Shown one piece after another: positions 10,201 through 24,479 of a stretch of 64,000 nucleotides of DNA (its first letter is position 1; each line of letters begins with the position of its first letter). The stretch lies in assembly GCA_003254885.1 (NCBI GenBank), contig QANT01006200.1, forward strand, positions 17,359-81,358, given 5' to 3'. The DNA is from Purshia tridentata (taxonomy: Eukaryota > Streptophyta > Magnoliopsida > Rosales > Rosaceae). The position numbers and the translations under genes are program-made. The notes beneath the pieces are model-generated. The model saw only the letters and a program-made list of their open reading frames with translations, was not told the origin of the DNA and did no database searches.

Positions 10201-13200
10201 CTTGACAAAGTGCTTCCCCATGCCTTTTTTGCCATCCGGGCACATTTTCGCTCATTTTGGATGAAATTAGACTAAGTATGCACCGAAATTATGTTTTCAT
10301 CCTATCTAAACACGAAATGTGCATCTTGTTGGCTCGAACGCTAATCAAAGCATGGGAAAGTGCTTCCCCATGTCTTTCTTGCCAACCAATAGTGTTTTGG
10401 TGCAACGTTAACCCAATTGCACTCCGTGTGCACTGAAATGATGTTTTCATGCATTCTTAACACCCAAAGTGGTTCTTTACGGGGTAGCACGCTAATTGAT
10501 ACATGAGAAAATGCTTCCCCATGTCTTTGATGTCGACTGAGCACGTTTTGGTACAACTTCAACCGAATTGGACTCGGTGTGCGCCAAAATGACGTATTCC
10601 TACGTTCTTCGCACCTAAAGTGGTTCTTTAGGCCTAGAACGCTAATCGAAACATGAGAAACTGCTTCCCCATGTCTTTCTTGTCAACCGAGCACGATTTG
10701 GTCCAACTTTAACTAAATTGTGCTCAGTGTACACCGAAATGACGTTTTCGTGCATTCTTAACACCTAAAATGGTTCTTCTGGTCAAGAACGCCATTCGAG
10801 ACACAAGAAAGTGCTTCCCCATGACTTTCTTCCCAACCGAGCACGTTTTGGTGCAAGTTGGACGAAGTTACACTGAGTATGCACCGAAACGAGTTTTCGT
10901 TACTTGTCAACACGAAATGTGCTTCTTGCGGGCTACAAAATCTAATTCAAGAATGATAAAGTGCTTCTCTATGTCTTTCTTGTCAACCGAGCACGTTTTG
11001 GAGCAACTTTAACCAAATTGCACTTAGCGTGCATCGAAGTCACATTTTCGTGCAACTTTAAACAAATTGGACTAAGTGTGCATCGAAATGACGTGTTCGT
11101 GCATTCTTAAGACCTAAATTGGTTCGTTAGGGGTAGTATGCTAATCAAGACATGAGAAAGATCTTCCCCACATCTTTCTTGCCAACTAAGGATTGTTTGT
11201 GCAACTTGAAATGAATTGGGCTCAGTGTGCACCGAAAAGACATATTTGAGCATTCTTGACACTTATAGTGGTTCATTTGGGCTAGAACGCTAACCCAAGC
11301 ATGAGAAAGTGATTCTCGATGTCTTTTCTGCCAATCGAGCACGTTTTGAGTTCCTCTATAAAAAAATTGGACTTATGTGCCCCGAAATGACTTATTTGTG
11401 CACTCTTTACACCTAAACTTGTTCATTTGGGCTAGAAAGCTAATCCAAGCATGAGAAAGTGCGTCCCCGTGTGTTTCTTGCCAATCGAACATGTTTGTGT
11501 GCAACTTCAACCAAATTGGACTCGGGTTGCACTAAAATGATGTATTTGTGCATTCTTAACACCCAAAGTGCTTCATTTTGGTTCGAACGCAAATTCAAAC
11601 GTGAGAAGGTAGTTCCCCATGTGTTTCTTGCCATCCGAGCACGTTTTTGTGCGACCTTAAACAAATTGGACTACCTGTGCACCGAAATTACGTATTAGTG
11701 GATTCTTCACACCAAGAGGAGTTCTTTAGGGCAAGAATGCTAATCGAGGCATGAGAAAATGGTTCCCCATGTCTCTCATGCCAACCAAGCACATTTTGGT
11801 GCAACTTTAACCAAATTTGACTTAGTGTGCACTGAAATGACGTGTTCGTTGATTCTTAACACATAAAGTTGTTCTCTAGGGCGGGCACGCTAATCGAGAC
11901 ATGACAAAGTGCTTCCCCATGCCTATTTTGCAATTCGGGCACGTTTTGGTGCGACCTTAAACAAATTGGACTCCCTGTGCACCGAAATGACGTATTTGTG
12001 TGTTCTTAACACCTAGAGAAGTTCTTCAGGGCCAGAACGCTAATTAAGGCAGGAGAAAATGGTTCCCATGTCTCTCGTGCCAACTAGGCACGTTTTTGTG
12101 CAATCTTAACCAAATTCAACTTAGCGCGCACTGAAATGTCCTTCACTCTTCGCACATAAAGTTGTTCTCTAGGGCTGGCATGCTAATAGAGACATGAAAA
12201 AGTGCTTCCCCATGCCTTTTTTGCCAGCTGGGCACGTTTTGGCGCATTTTGGATGAAATGATGTTTTCGTCCCATTTAAACACGAAATCACCTTTTTTTG
12301 GCTCGAACGCTAATCGAAGCATGGGAAAGTGCTTCCTCATGTCTTTCTTGCCAATCAATAGTGTTTTGGTGCAACGTTAACCTAATTGCACTCCGTGTCC
12401 ATCGAAATGACGTTTTCGTGCATTCTTAACACCCAAAGTGGTTCTTTGCGGGGTAGCACGTTAATCGAGACATGAGAAAGTGCTTCCCGAAGTCTTTGAT
12501 GTTGACTGAGTACGTTTTGGTACAACTTCAACCGAACTGCAATCGGTGTGCACCGAGATGACGTATTCCTGCGTTCTTCACACCTAAAGTGGTTCTTTAC
12601 GCCTAGAACGCCAATCTAAACATGAGAAAGTGCTTCCCCATGTCTTTCTTGTCAACCGAGTACGTTTTGGTCTAACTTTAACTACATTGTGCTCAGTGTG
12701 CACCGAAATGACATTTTCGTGTATTCTTAGCACCTAAAGTGGTTCTTTTGGTCAAGAACGCCATTCGACACACGAGAAAGTGCTTCCCATGTCTTTCTTC
12801 CCAACTGGGCAAGTTTTGGTGCCAGTTGGACGAAGTTACAATGTGTATGCACCGAAATGGACTTTTAGTTACTTCCCAACATGAAATTCCCTTCTTGCGA
12901 GATACAAAAACTAATTCAAGAATGATAAAGTGCTTCTCCATGTCTTTCTTGCTAACCGAGCACGTTTTGGTGCGACTTTAACGAAATTGCACTCAGCGTG
13001 CACAGAAGTAACGTTTCGTGCAACTTTAAACAAATTGGACTAAGTGTGCATCGAAATAACGTGTTCGTGCATTCTTAAGACATAAAGTGGTGCTTTAGGG
13101 CAAGCACGCTAATCAAGACATGAGAAAGATCTTCTCCACGTCTTTCCTGCCAACCAAGCATGTTTTCGTGCAACTTAAATGAATTGGGCTCAGCGTGCAC

Positions 13201-14064
13201 CGAAAGGACATATTTGAGCATTCTTGACACCTACAGTGGTTCATTTGGGCTAAAACACTACCCCAAGCATGGGAAAGTGATTCTCCATGTCTTTTTTGCC
13301 AGACGAGCACGTTTTGGTGCCTCTATAACGAAATTGGACTTAGTGTGCCCTGAAATGACTTATTCGTGCATTCTTTACACCTAAACGAGTTCATCTGGGC
13401 TAGAAAGCTAATCCAAGCATGAGAAAGTGCTTCCCCGTGTGTTTCTTGCAACCGAACATGTTTTTGTGTAACTTCAACCCAATTGGACTCAGGTTGCACT
13501 TAAGTGATGTATTCGTGCATTCTTAACACGCAAAGTAGTTCATGTGGGTTCGAACGCAAATTCAAACATGATAAGGTGGTTCCCCATGTGTTTCTTGCCA
13601 TCCAGGCAAGTTTTGGTGCGACCTTAAACAAATTGGACTACCTGCGCACCGAAATGACGTATTCGTGTATTCTTTACACCTAGAGGAATTCTTTAGGGCC
13701 AGAATGCTAATCAAGGCATGAGAAAGTGGTTCCCCATGTCTCTCGTGCCAACCAGGTATGCTTTGGTGCAACTTTAACCAAATTCGACTTAGCGGGCACT
13801 GAAATGACCTTTTCGTGCATTCTTAACACATAAAGTTGTTCTCTAGGGCTGGCACGCTAATCGAGACATGAAAAAGTGCTTCCCTATGCCTTTTTTGCCA
13901 ACCGGGCATGTTTTGGCGCATTTCGGATGAAATTAGACTATGTATGCACCGAAATGATGTTTTCGTCCCATCTAAACACGAAATGTGCTTCTTGTTCCCT
14001 CGAGCGCTAATCAAAGCACGGGAAAGTGCTTCCCCATGTCTTTCATGCCAACCAATAGTGTTTT

Positions 14065-14504
14065 GGTGCAACCTTAACCCAATTGCACTCCGTGTCCACC
14101 GAAATGACGTTTTCGTGCATTCTTTACACCTAAACTAGTTCATTTGGGCTAGAAAGCTAATCCAAGCATGAGAAAGTGCTTCGCCGTTTGTTTCTTGCCG
14201 ACCGAACATGTTTTTATGCAACTTCAACCAAACTGGACTCAGGTTGTGCTTAAATGATGTATTCGTGCATTCTTAACACCCAATGGTGCAACCTTAACCC
14301 AATTGCACTCTGTGTCCACCAAAATGACGTTTTCGTGCATTCTTTACACCTAAACTAGTTCATTTGGGCTAGAAAGCTAATCCAAGCATGAGAAAGTGCT
14401 TCGCCGTGTGTTTCTTGCCAACCGAACATGTTTTTATGCAACTTCAACCAAACTGGACTTAGGTTGCGCTTAAATGATGTATTCGTGCATTCTTAACACC
14501 CAAA
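14065..14504 (+). repeat. 220-bp tandem duplication within the satellite
   Basis: The run CCTTAACCCAATTGCACTC occurs at ~14,072 and ~14,292, and matching sequence follows each copy for ~200 bp, including an unusual A-to-H monomer fusion (A start joined to TTTACACCTAAACTAG). Copies lie at about 14,065-14,284 and 14,285-14,504 and differ by few bases, so the duplication is recent. Confidence 0.75.
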
Positions 14505-14599
14505 GTGCTTCATGTGGGTTCGAAAGGAAATTCAAACGTGAGAAGGTGGTTCCCCGTGTGCTTCTTGCCATCCGGGCACGTTTTTGTGCGAGCTTAAAT

Positions 14600-17500
14600 A
14601 AATTGGACTACCTGACTTGCCATCCGGGCACATTTTGGTGCAACCTTAAAGAAATTGGGCTACCTATGCACCGAAATGACGTATTCGTGTATTCTTAACA
14701 CCTGGAGGAGTTCTTTAGGGCCAGAACGCTAATCGAGACATGAGAAAGTGGATCCCCATGTCTCCCGTGCCAACCAGGCACGTTTTGGTGCACTTTTAAC
14801 CAAATTCGACTGAGTGTGCACTGAAATGACGTTTTCGTGCATTCTTAACATAAAAAGTTGTTCTTTGGGGCTGGCACGCTAATCGAGACATGATAAAGTG
14901 CTTCCCCATGCCTTTTTTGCCAACCTGGCATGTTTTGGTGCATTTTGGATGAAATTAGACTGAGTATGCACCGAAATGATGTTTTCATCTCATCTAAACA
15001 CGAAATCTGCTTCTTTTTGGATCGAACGCTAATCGATTCATGGGAAAGTGCTTCCCCTTGTCTTTCTTGCCAACCAATAGTGTTTTGGTGCAACGTTAAC
15101 CCAATTGCACTCCGTGTGCACCGAAATGACGTTTTTGTGCATTCTTAACACCCAAAGTGGTTCTTTGCAGGTAGCACGCTAATCGAGGCATGATAAAGTG
15201 CTTCCGCATGTCTTTGATGTCGACCGAGTACGTTTTGGTACAACTTCAACTGAATTGGACTCATTGTGCGATGAAACGACGTATTCTTGCGTCTGTCGCA
15301 CCTAAAGTGGTTCTTTAGGCCTGGAACGCTAATCCAAACATGAAAAAGTGCTTCCCCATGTCTTTCTTGTCAACCGAGCACGTTTTGGTCCAATTTTAAC
15401 TAAATTGTTCTCAGTGTGCATCGAAATGACCTTTTCGTGCATTCTTAGCACCTAAAGCTGTTCTTTTGGTCAAGAACGCCATTCAAGAGAGGAGAAAGTG
15501 CTTCCCCACGTCTTTCTTCCCAACCAGGCACATTTTGGTGCTAGTTGGATGAAGTTATACTGAGTATGCACCGAAATGATGTTTTCGTTCCTTCTCTACA
15601 CGAAATGTGCTTCTTGCAGGCTAGAAAAACTAATTCAAGAACGATAAAGTGCTTCTCCATGGCTTTGTTGCCGACCGAGCATGTTTTCGTGCAACTTTAA
15701 CCAAATTGCAGTCGGCGTGCACCGAAGCGACGTTTTCATGCAACTTTAGACAAATTGGACTAAGTATGCATCGAAATAACGTGTTCGTGCATTCTTAAGA
15801 CTTAAAGTGGTTTTTTAGGGTTAGCACGCTAATCGAGACATGGGAAAGATCTTCCCCATGTCTTACCTACCAACCAACCATGTTTTGGTGCAACTTCAAA
15901 TGAATTGGGCTCAGCGTGAGCATTCTTGACACCTACAGAGGTTCATTTGGGCTAGAACACTAACCCAAGCATGAGAAAGTGATACTCCATGTCTTTTTTG
16001 CCAATTGAGCACGTTTTGGCGCCTGTCTAACGAAATTGGACTTAGTATGCCCCGAAATGACTTATTCATGCATTCTTTACACCTAAACTAGTGCATTTGG
16101 GCTAGAAAGCTAATCCAAGCATGTGAAAGTGCTTCCCAGTGTCTTTCTTCGCCAGCCGAACATGTTTTTTTGCAACTTCAACCAAATTGGACTCGGGTTG
16201 CACTTAAATGATGTATTCGTGCATTTTTAACACCCAAAGTGGTTCAGTTGGGTTAGAACACAAATTCAACGTGAAAAGGTGGTTCCCCAAGTGTTTATTG
16301 CCATCGGGGCACGTTTTTGTGCAACCTTAAACAAATTGGGATACCTGTGCACCGAAATGACGTATTCGTGCATTCTTAACACCTAAAGCAGTTCTTTAGG
16401 GCCAAAACGCTAATCGAGACATGAGAAAGTGGTTCCCCATGTCTCTCGAGCCAACCAGGCACGTTTGGGTGCACCTATGACCAAATTCGACTTAGTGTGC
16501 ACTGAGATGACATTTTCGTGCATTCTTAACACATAAAATTCATCTCTAGGGCTGGCACGCTAATCGAGACATGACAAAGTAATTCTCCATGTCTTTTTGG
16601 CCAATTGAGCACATTTTGGTGCCTCTCTAACGAAACTGGAATTAGTGTGCCGCGAAATGACTTATTCCTGCGTTCTTTACACCTAAACTAGTTCATTTGG
16701 GCTAGAAAGCTAATCCAAGCTTGAGAAACTGCTTCCCCGTGTGTTTCTTGCCAACCGAACATGTTTTTTTGCAACTTCAACCAAATTGGACTCGGGTTGC
16801 ACTTAAATGATGTTTTCGTGCATTCTTAACACCCAAAGTGGTTCATTTGGGTTAGAACGCAAATTCAAACGTGGGAAGGTGGTTCCCCATGTGTTTCTTG
16901 CCATCCATCCGGGCACGTTTTGGTGCGACCTGAAACAAATTGGGCTACCTGTGGAACGAAATGACGTATTCGTGTATGCTTAACACCTAGAGGAGTTCTT
17001 TAGGGCCTGAACGCTAATTGAGACATGAGAAAGTGGTTCCCCATGTCTCTCGTGCCAACCAAGAACATTTTGGTGCACCTTTAACCAAATTCAGCTTAGT
17101 GTGCACTGAAATCACGTTTTCGTGCATTCCTAACACATAAAGTTGTTCTCTAGGGCTAGCACGCTAATCGAGACATGACAAAGTAATTCCCCATGCCTTT
17201 TTTGCCAACCAGGCACGTTTTGGATGAAATTAGACTGAGTGTGAATCGAAATGATGTTTTCGTCCCATCTAAAAACGAAATGTGCTTCTTTTTGGCTCGA
17301 ACGCTAATCGAAGCATGGGAAAGTGCATCCCCATCTCTTTCTTGCCAACTAAAACATGAGAAAGTGGTTCCCCATGTCTCTCGTGCCACCCAAGAACATT
17401 TTCGTGCACCTTTAACCAAATTCAGCTTAGTGTGCACTGAAATCACGTTTTCGTGCATTCCTAACACATAAAGTTGTTCTCTAGGGCTAGCACGCTAATC

Positions 17501-19630
17501 GAGACATGACAAAGTAATTCCCCATGCCTTTTTTGCCAACCAGGCACGTTTTGGATGAAATTAGACTGAGTGTGCATCGAAATGATGTTTTCGTCCCATC
17601 TAAAAACGAAATGTGCTTCTTTTTGGCTCGAACGCTAATCGAAGCATGGGAAAGTGCATCCCCATGTCTTTCTTGCCAACTAATAGTGTTTTGGTGCAAC
17701 GTTAACCCAATTGCACTCCGTTTGCACCAAAATGACGTTTTGTACATTCTTAACACCCAAAGTGGTTCTTTGCGGGGTAGCACGCTAATCGAGACAAGAG
17801 AAAGTGCTTCCCCATGTCTTTGATGCCGACCGAGCACGTTTTGGTATAACATCAACTGAGATGGACTCAGTGTACGCCGAAAAGACGTATTCTTGCGTTC
17901 TTAACACCTAAAGTGGTTCTTTAGGCCTAGAATGCTGATCCAAACATGAGAAAGTGCTTCCCCATGTCTTTCTTGTCAACCGAGCACGTTTTGGTCCAAA
18001 TTTAACTAAATTGTGCTTAGTGTGCACCGAAATGACGTTTTTGTGCATTCTTAGCACCTAAAGCTGTTCTTTTGGTCATGAACGCCATTCGAGACATGAG
18101 AAAGTGCTTCCCCATGTCTTTCTTCCCAGCTAGGCACGTGTTGGTGCCAGTTGGACGAAGTTACATTGAGTATGCACCGAAATGAAGTTTTCGTTCCTTC
18201 GCAGCACGAAATGTGCTTCTTACGGGCTAGAAAAACTAATTCAAGAATGATAAAGTGCTTCCCCATGTCTTTCTTGCCAACCGAGCACGTTTTGGGAACA
18301 ACTTTAACCAAATTCCACTCGGCGTGCACCGAAGTCACGTTTTTGTGCAACTTTAAACAAATTGGACTAAGTGTGCATCTAAATGTCGTGTTCGTGCATT
18401 CTTAAAGCCTAAAGTGGTTCTTTAGGAGTAGCACGCTAATCGAGACATTTGAAAGATCTTCCCCACGTATTTCTTGCCAACCAAGCATGTTTTGGTGCAA
18501 CTTGACATGAATTGGGCTCAGCGTGCACCGAAAAGACATATTTGAGCATTCTTGACACCTATAGTGGTTTATTTGGGCTAGAACACTAACCTTAGAATGA
18601 GAAAGTGATTCTCCATGTCTTTTTTGCCAATCGAGCACGTTTTGGTGCCTCCCTAATGAAATTGGACTTAGTGGGCCCCGAAATGACTTATTCGTGCATT
18701 CTTTACACCTAAACTAGTTCATTTGGGCTAGAAAGCTAATTCAAGCATGAGAAACTGGTTCCCCGTGTCTTTCTTGCCAACCGAACATGTTTTTGTGCAA
18801 TTTCAACCAAATTGGACTCGGGTTGCACTTAAATGATGTATTCGTGCACTCTTAACACCCAAAGTGGTTTATTTGGGTTAGAACGCAAATTCAAACATCA
18901 GAAGGTGGTTTCCTAGGTGTTTCTTGCCATCCGAGCACGTTTTGGTGCGACCTTAAACAAATTGGGCTACCTGTGCACCAAAATGACATATTCGTGTATA
19001 CTTAACACCTAGATGAGTTCTTTAGGGCCATAACGCTAATCGGGACATCAGAAAGTGGTTCCCCATGTCTATCGTGCCAACCAGGCACGTTTTGGTGCAG
19101 TTTTAACCATATTCGACTTAATGTGCACCGAAATGACGTTTTCGTGCATTCTTAACACATAAAGTTGTTCTCTCGGGTTGGCACGCTAATCAAACATGAC
19201 AAAGTGATTCCCCATCCCTTTTTTGCCAACCGGGCACGTTTTGGTGCATTTCGGATGAAATTAGACTGAGTATGCATCGAAATGATATTTGCGTCCCATC
19301 TAAACACGAAATGTGCTTCTTTTTGGCTCGAACGGTAATCGAAGCATGGGAAAGTGCTTCCCTATGTCTTTCTGGCCAACCAATAGTGTTTTGGTGCAAC
19401 GTTAACCCAATCGCACTCCGTGTGCACCGAAATGACGTTTTAGTGGATTCTCATCAGCCAAAGTGGTTCTTTGCGGGGTAGGACGCTAATCGAGGCATGA
19501 GAATGTGCTTCCCCATGTCTTTGATGTCGACCGAGCACGTGTTGGTATAACTTCAACTGAGTTGGACTCAGTGTGCGCCGAAATGACGTATTCCTTTGTT
19601 CTTCACACCTAAAGTGGTTCTTTAGGCTTA
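14600..19630 (+). repeat. Segmental duplication, copy 1
   Basis: This block matches 27,300-31,950 almost base for base. It shares rare variants such as GTGGATCCCCATGTCTCCCG (14,751 and 27,412), a 2.3-2.6 kb extended HOR containing a second H-I-J-K run, and TATAACATCAACTGAGATGG (17,846 and 30,172). The offset is ~12,660 bp at the left and 12,327 bp at the right. The change is explained by a 331-bp duplication present only in this copy. The right limit coincides with the N at 19,631. Confidence 0.8.
17022..17683 (+). repeat. 331-bp tandem duplication present only in copy 1
   Basis: The K/L-monomer stretch starting with CATGAGAAAGTGGTTCCCC and containing CAAGAACATTTT appears at ~17,022 and again at ~17,353. 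The corresponding place in the second segmental copy (~29,690-30,020) has it once. Confidence 0.75.
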
Positions 19631-19631
19631 N
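19631..19631. other. Single N, probable assembly join
   Basis: An undetermined base lies exactly where monomer order breaks: a B-class monomer is cut after TTAGGCTTA and the next sequence is the end of a D-class monomer, so C and most of D are skipped. Confidence 0.7.
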
Positions 19632-21019
19632 TTCATGTCTTTGATGCCAACCGAGCACGTTTTGGTGCAACTTTAACCAAATTGCACTCAGCGTGCACCG
19701 AAGTGACGTTTTTGTGCAACTTTAAACAAATTGGACTAAGTGTGCATCGAAATGACGTGTTCGTGCATTCTTAAGACGTAAAGTGGTTCTTTAGGGCTAG
19801 CACACTAATCGAGAAATGAAAAAAATCTTCCCCACGTCTTTCTGGCCAACCAAGCATGTTTTGGTGCAACTTGAAATGAATTGGGCTCAGCGTGCACCGA
19901 AAAGACATATTTGAGCATTCTTGACACCTACAGTGGTTCATTTGGGCTGGAATGCTAACCCAAGCATGAGAAAGTGATTCTCTATGTCTTTTTTGCCAAT
20001 CGGGCACGTTTTGGTGCCTCTCTAACGAAATTGGACTTAGTGTGCCCCGAAATGACTTATTCGTGCATTCTTTGCACCTAAACTAGTTTATTTGGGCTAG
20101 AAAGCTAATCCAAGCATGAGAAAGTGCTTCCCCGTGTGTTTCTTGCCAACCGAACATGTTTTTGTGCAACTTCAACCAAACTGGACTCGGGTTGCACTTA
20201 AATTATGTATTCGTGCATTCTTAACACCCAAAGCGGTTCATTTGGGTTAGAACGCAAATTCAAACATGAGAAAGTGGTTCCCCACGTGTTTCTTCCCATT
20301 CGGGCACGTTTTGGTGCGACCTTAAGCAAATTGGGCTACCTGTGCACCGAAATGACGTATTCGTGTATTCTTAACACCTAGAGGAGTTCTTTCGGGCCAG
20401 AACGCTAATCGAGACATGAGAAAGTGGTTCCCCATGTCTCTTGTGCCAACCAGGCACGTTTTGGTGCATCTTTAGCCAAATTTGAGTTAGTGTGCACTGA
20501 AATTATGTTTTCGTGGATTCTTAACACATAAATTTGTTCTCTAGGGCTGGCACGGTAATTGAGACATAACAAAGTGCTTCCCCATGCCTTTTTTTTCAAG
20601 TTGGCATGTTTTGGTGCATTTTATGAAATTAGACTGAGTATGCACTGAAATGATGTTTTCGTCCCATCTAAACGTAAACTGCTTCTTTTCGGCTCGAAGG
20701 CTAACTGAAGCATGGGAAAGTGCATCCCCATATCTTTCTTGCCAACCAGTAGTGTTTTGGTGCAACGTTAACCCAATTGCACTCCGTGTGCACCAAAATG
20801 ACGTTTTCGTGCATTCTTAACACCCAAAGTGGTTCTTTGGGTTAGAACGCAAATTCAAACGTGAGAAGGTGGTTCCCCATGTGTTTCTTGCCATCCGAGC
20901 ACGTTTTGGTCCAACTTTAACTAAATTGTCCTCAGTGTGCTCCCAAATGACATTTTCGTGCATTCTTAGCACCTAAAGCTGTTCTTTTGGTCAAGAACGC
21001 CATTCGAGACATGAGAAAG

Positions 21020-22726
21020 TGCTTCCCCACGTCTTTCTTCCCAACCGGACACGTTTTGGTGCCAGTTAGACGAAGTTACAGTGAGTATACACCGAAATGA
21101 AGTTTTCGTTCCTTCTCAACACGAAATATGCTTCTTGCGGGCTAGGAAAATTAATTCAAGAATGATAAAGTGCTTCTCGATGCCTTTGTTGCCAACCGAG
21201 AACGTTTTGGTGCAAGTTTAACCAAATTGCACTCAGCGTGCACCGAAGTGACGTTTTCGTGCAACTTTAAACAAATTGGACTAAGTGTGCATCGAAATGA
21301 CGTGTTCGTGCATTCTTAAGACCTAAGGTGGTTCTTTAGGGCTAGCACGCTAATCGAGACATGAGAAAAATCTTCCCCACGTCTTTCTTGCCAACCAAGC
21401 ATGTTTTGGTGCAACTTGAAATGAATTGGGCTCAGCGCGCACCGAAATGACATATTTGAGCATTCTTGACACCTACAGTGGTTCATTTGGGCTAGAACGC
21501 TAACCCAAGCATGAGAAAGTGATTCTCCATATCTTTTTTTCCAATCGAGCACGTTTGGGGGCCTCTCTAATGAAATTGGACTTAGTGTGCCCCGAAATGA
21601 CTTATTCGGGCATTCTTTACACCTAAACTAGTTCATTTGGGCTAGAAAGCTAATCCAAGCATGAGAAAGTGCTTCCCCGTGCATTTCCTTCCAACCGAAC
21701 ATGTTTTTGTGCAACTTCAACCAAATTGGATTCGGGTTGGATTTAAATGATTTATCGTGCATTTTGGATGAACTTAGACTGAGTGTGCACCGAAATGATG
21801 TTTTCGTCCCATCTAAACACGAAATGTGTTTATTTTTGGCTCGAATGCTCATCGAAGCATGGGAAAGTGCTTNTGCTCCCCTATGTCTTTCTTCTCCACC
21901 GGGAACGTTTATGTGGCAGTTGGACGAAGTTACACTGAGTATGCACCGAAATGAAGTTTCCGTTCCTTCTCAACACGAAATGTGCTTCTTGCGGGCTAGC
22001 AAAACTAATTCAAGAACCAGAAAGTGCTTCTCCACGTCTTTCTTGCCAACCGAGCAAGTTTTGGTGCAACTTCAACCAAATTGCACTCAGTGTGCACCGG
22101 AGTGTCGTTTTCGTGCAACTCGAAACAAATTGGACTAAGCGTGCACCGAAATGACGTGTTCGTGCATTCTTATGACCTAAAGTGGTTCTCTAGGGCTAGC
22201 ACGCTAATCGAGACATGAGAAAGATCTTGCCCACGTCTTTCTTGCCAACCAAGCATGTTTTGGTGCAACTTGAAATGAATTGGGCTCAGCGCGCACCGAA
22301 AAGACATATTTGAGCATTCTTGACACCTACAGTGGTTCATTTGGGCTAGAACGCTAACCCAAGCATGAGAAAGTGATTCTCCATATCTTTTTTTCCAATC
22401 GAGCACGTTTGGGGGCCTCTCTAATGAAATTGGACTTAGTGTGCCCCGAAATGACTTATTCGGGCATTCTTTACACCTAAACTAGTTCATTTGGGCTAGA
22501 AAGCTAATCCAAGCATGAGAAAGTGCTTCCCCGTGTATTTCTTTCCAACCGAACATGTTTTTGTGCAACTTCAACCAAATTGGATTCGGTTTGGATTTAA
22601 ATGATTTATCGTGCATTTTGGATGAACTTAGACTGAGTGTGCACCGAAATGATGTTTTCGTCCCATCTAAACACGAAATGTGTTTATTTTTGGCTCGAAT
22701 GCTCATCGAAGCATGGGAAAGTGCTT
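21020..22726 (+). repeat. ~854-bp direct repeat flanking a single N
   Basis: Sequence from the F-class monomer through a fused I/K unit into L (about 21,290-21,872) recurs near-identically at about 22,144-22,726, offset 854 bp. The shared block includes the rare I/K fusion with TTTATCGTGCATTTTGG. The D/E part just upstream also aligns at this offset but with more differences. An N at 21,873 ends the first copy. The pattern fits either a local duplication or two partly overlapping, unmerged contig or haplotype ends. Confidence 0.7.
21873..21873. other. Single N, probable assembly join
   Basis: The base lies at a jump from the middle of an L-class monomer to the second half of a C-class monomer, skipping A and B. 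It also bounds the 854-bp repeat. Confidence 0.7.
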
Positions 22727-24479
22727 CCCCAAGTCTTTCTTTCCAACCAATAGTGTTTTGCTGCAACGTTAACCCAATTGCACTTCGTGTGCACTGAAAT
22801 GACGTTTTCGTACGTTATTAACACCCAAAGTGGTTCTTTGCGGGGTAGCACGCTAATCGTGACATGAGAAAGTGCTTCCCCATGTCTTTGATGTCGACCG
22901 AGCACGTTTTGGTACAACTTCAACCGAATTGGACTCAGTGTGCACCGAAATGACGTATTCCTGCGTTCTTAACCCCTAAAGTGGTTCTTTAGACCTAGAA
23001 CACTAATCAAAACATGATAAAGTGCTTCCCCACGTCTTTCTAGTCAACTGAGCAAGTTTTGGTGCCAGTTGGACGAAGTTACACTGAGTATGCACCGAAA
23101 TGAAGTTTTCGTTGCTTCTCTACACGAAATGTGGTTCTTGCGGGCCAGAAAAACAAATTCAAGAATGTTAAAGTGCTTCTCCATGCCTTTCTTGCCAACC
23201 GAGCACGTTTTGATGTAACTTTAAACAAATTGTACTCTGCGTGCACCGAAGTGACATTTTCGTGCAACTTTAGACAAATTGGACTAAGTGTGCATCGAAA
23301 TGATGTGCTTGTGCTTTCTTAAGACCTAAAGTGGTTCTTTACGGCTAACACGTTATTCAAGACATGAGAAATGAATTGGGCTCAGTGTGTACCGAAAAGA
23401 CATATTTGAGCATTCTTGACACCTACAGTGGTTCATTTGGGCTAGAACGCTAACCCAAGCATGAGAAAGTGTTTCTCCATGTCTTTTTTGCCAATCGAGC
23501 ACGTTTTGCTGCCTTTCTAACGAAATTGGACTTAGTGTGCCCCGAAATGACTTATTCGTGCATTCTTTACACCTAAACTAGTTCATTTGGGCTAGAAAGC
23601 TCATCCAAGCATGAGAAAGTGCTTCCCCATGTTTTTCTTTCCAACCGAACATGTTTTTGTGCAACTTACACCAACTTGGACTCGGGTCGCACTTAAATGA
23701 TGTATTCGTGCATTCTTAACACCCAATGTGGTTCATTTGGGTTAGAACGCAAATTCAAACGTGAGAAGGTGGTTCCCCATGTGATTCTTGCCATCCAGGC
23801 ACGTTTTGGTGCAACCTTAAACAAATTGGGCGACCTGTGCACCAAAATGACTTATCGCGCATTCTTAACACCTAGAGGAGTTCTTTAGGGCCAGAATGCT
23901 AATTGAGACTTGAGAAAGTGGTTCCCAATGTTTCTCGTGCCAACCAGGTACGTTTTGGTGCAGCTTTAACCAAATTCGACTTAGTGTGCACTGAAATGAC
24001 GTTTTCGTGCATTCTTAACTCATAAAGTTGTTCTCTAGGGCTTGCACGCTAATCAAGACATGACAAAGTGCTTCCCCATGGCTTTGTTGCCAACCGGGCA
24101 CGTTTTGGTGCATTTTGTATGAAATTAGACTGAGTATGCACCGAAATGATGTTTTCGTCCCATCTAAACCCGAAATGTGCTTCTTTTTGGCTCGAATGCT
24201 AATCGAAGCATGGGAAATTGCTTCCCCATGTCTTTCTTGCCAACCAATAGTGTTTTGGTGAAACGTTAACCCAATTGCACTCCATGTGCGCCGAAATGAC
24301 GTTTTAGTGCATTCTTAACACCCAAAATGGTTCTTTGCAGGGTAGCACACTAATCGAGACATGAAAAAGTGCTTCCCCATGTGTTTGATGTCGACTGAGT
24401 ACGTTTTGGTACAACTTCAACCAAATTGGACTCAGTGTGCATCGAAATGACGTATTCCTGCGTTCTTCACACCTAATTG

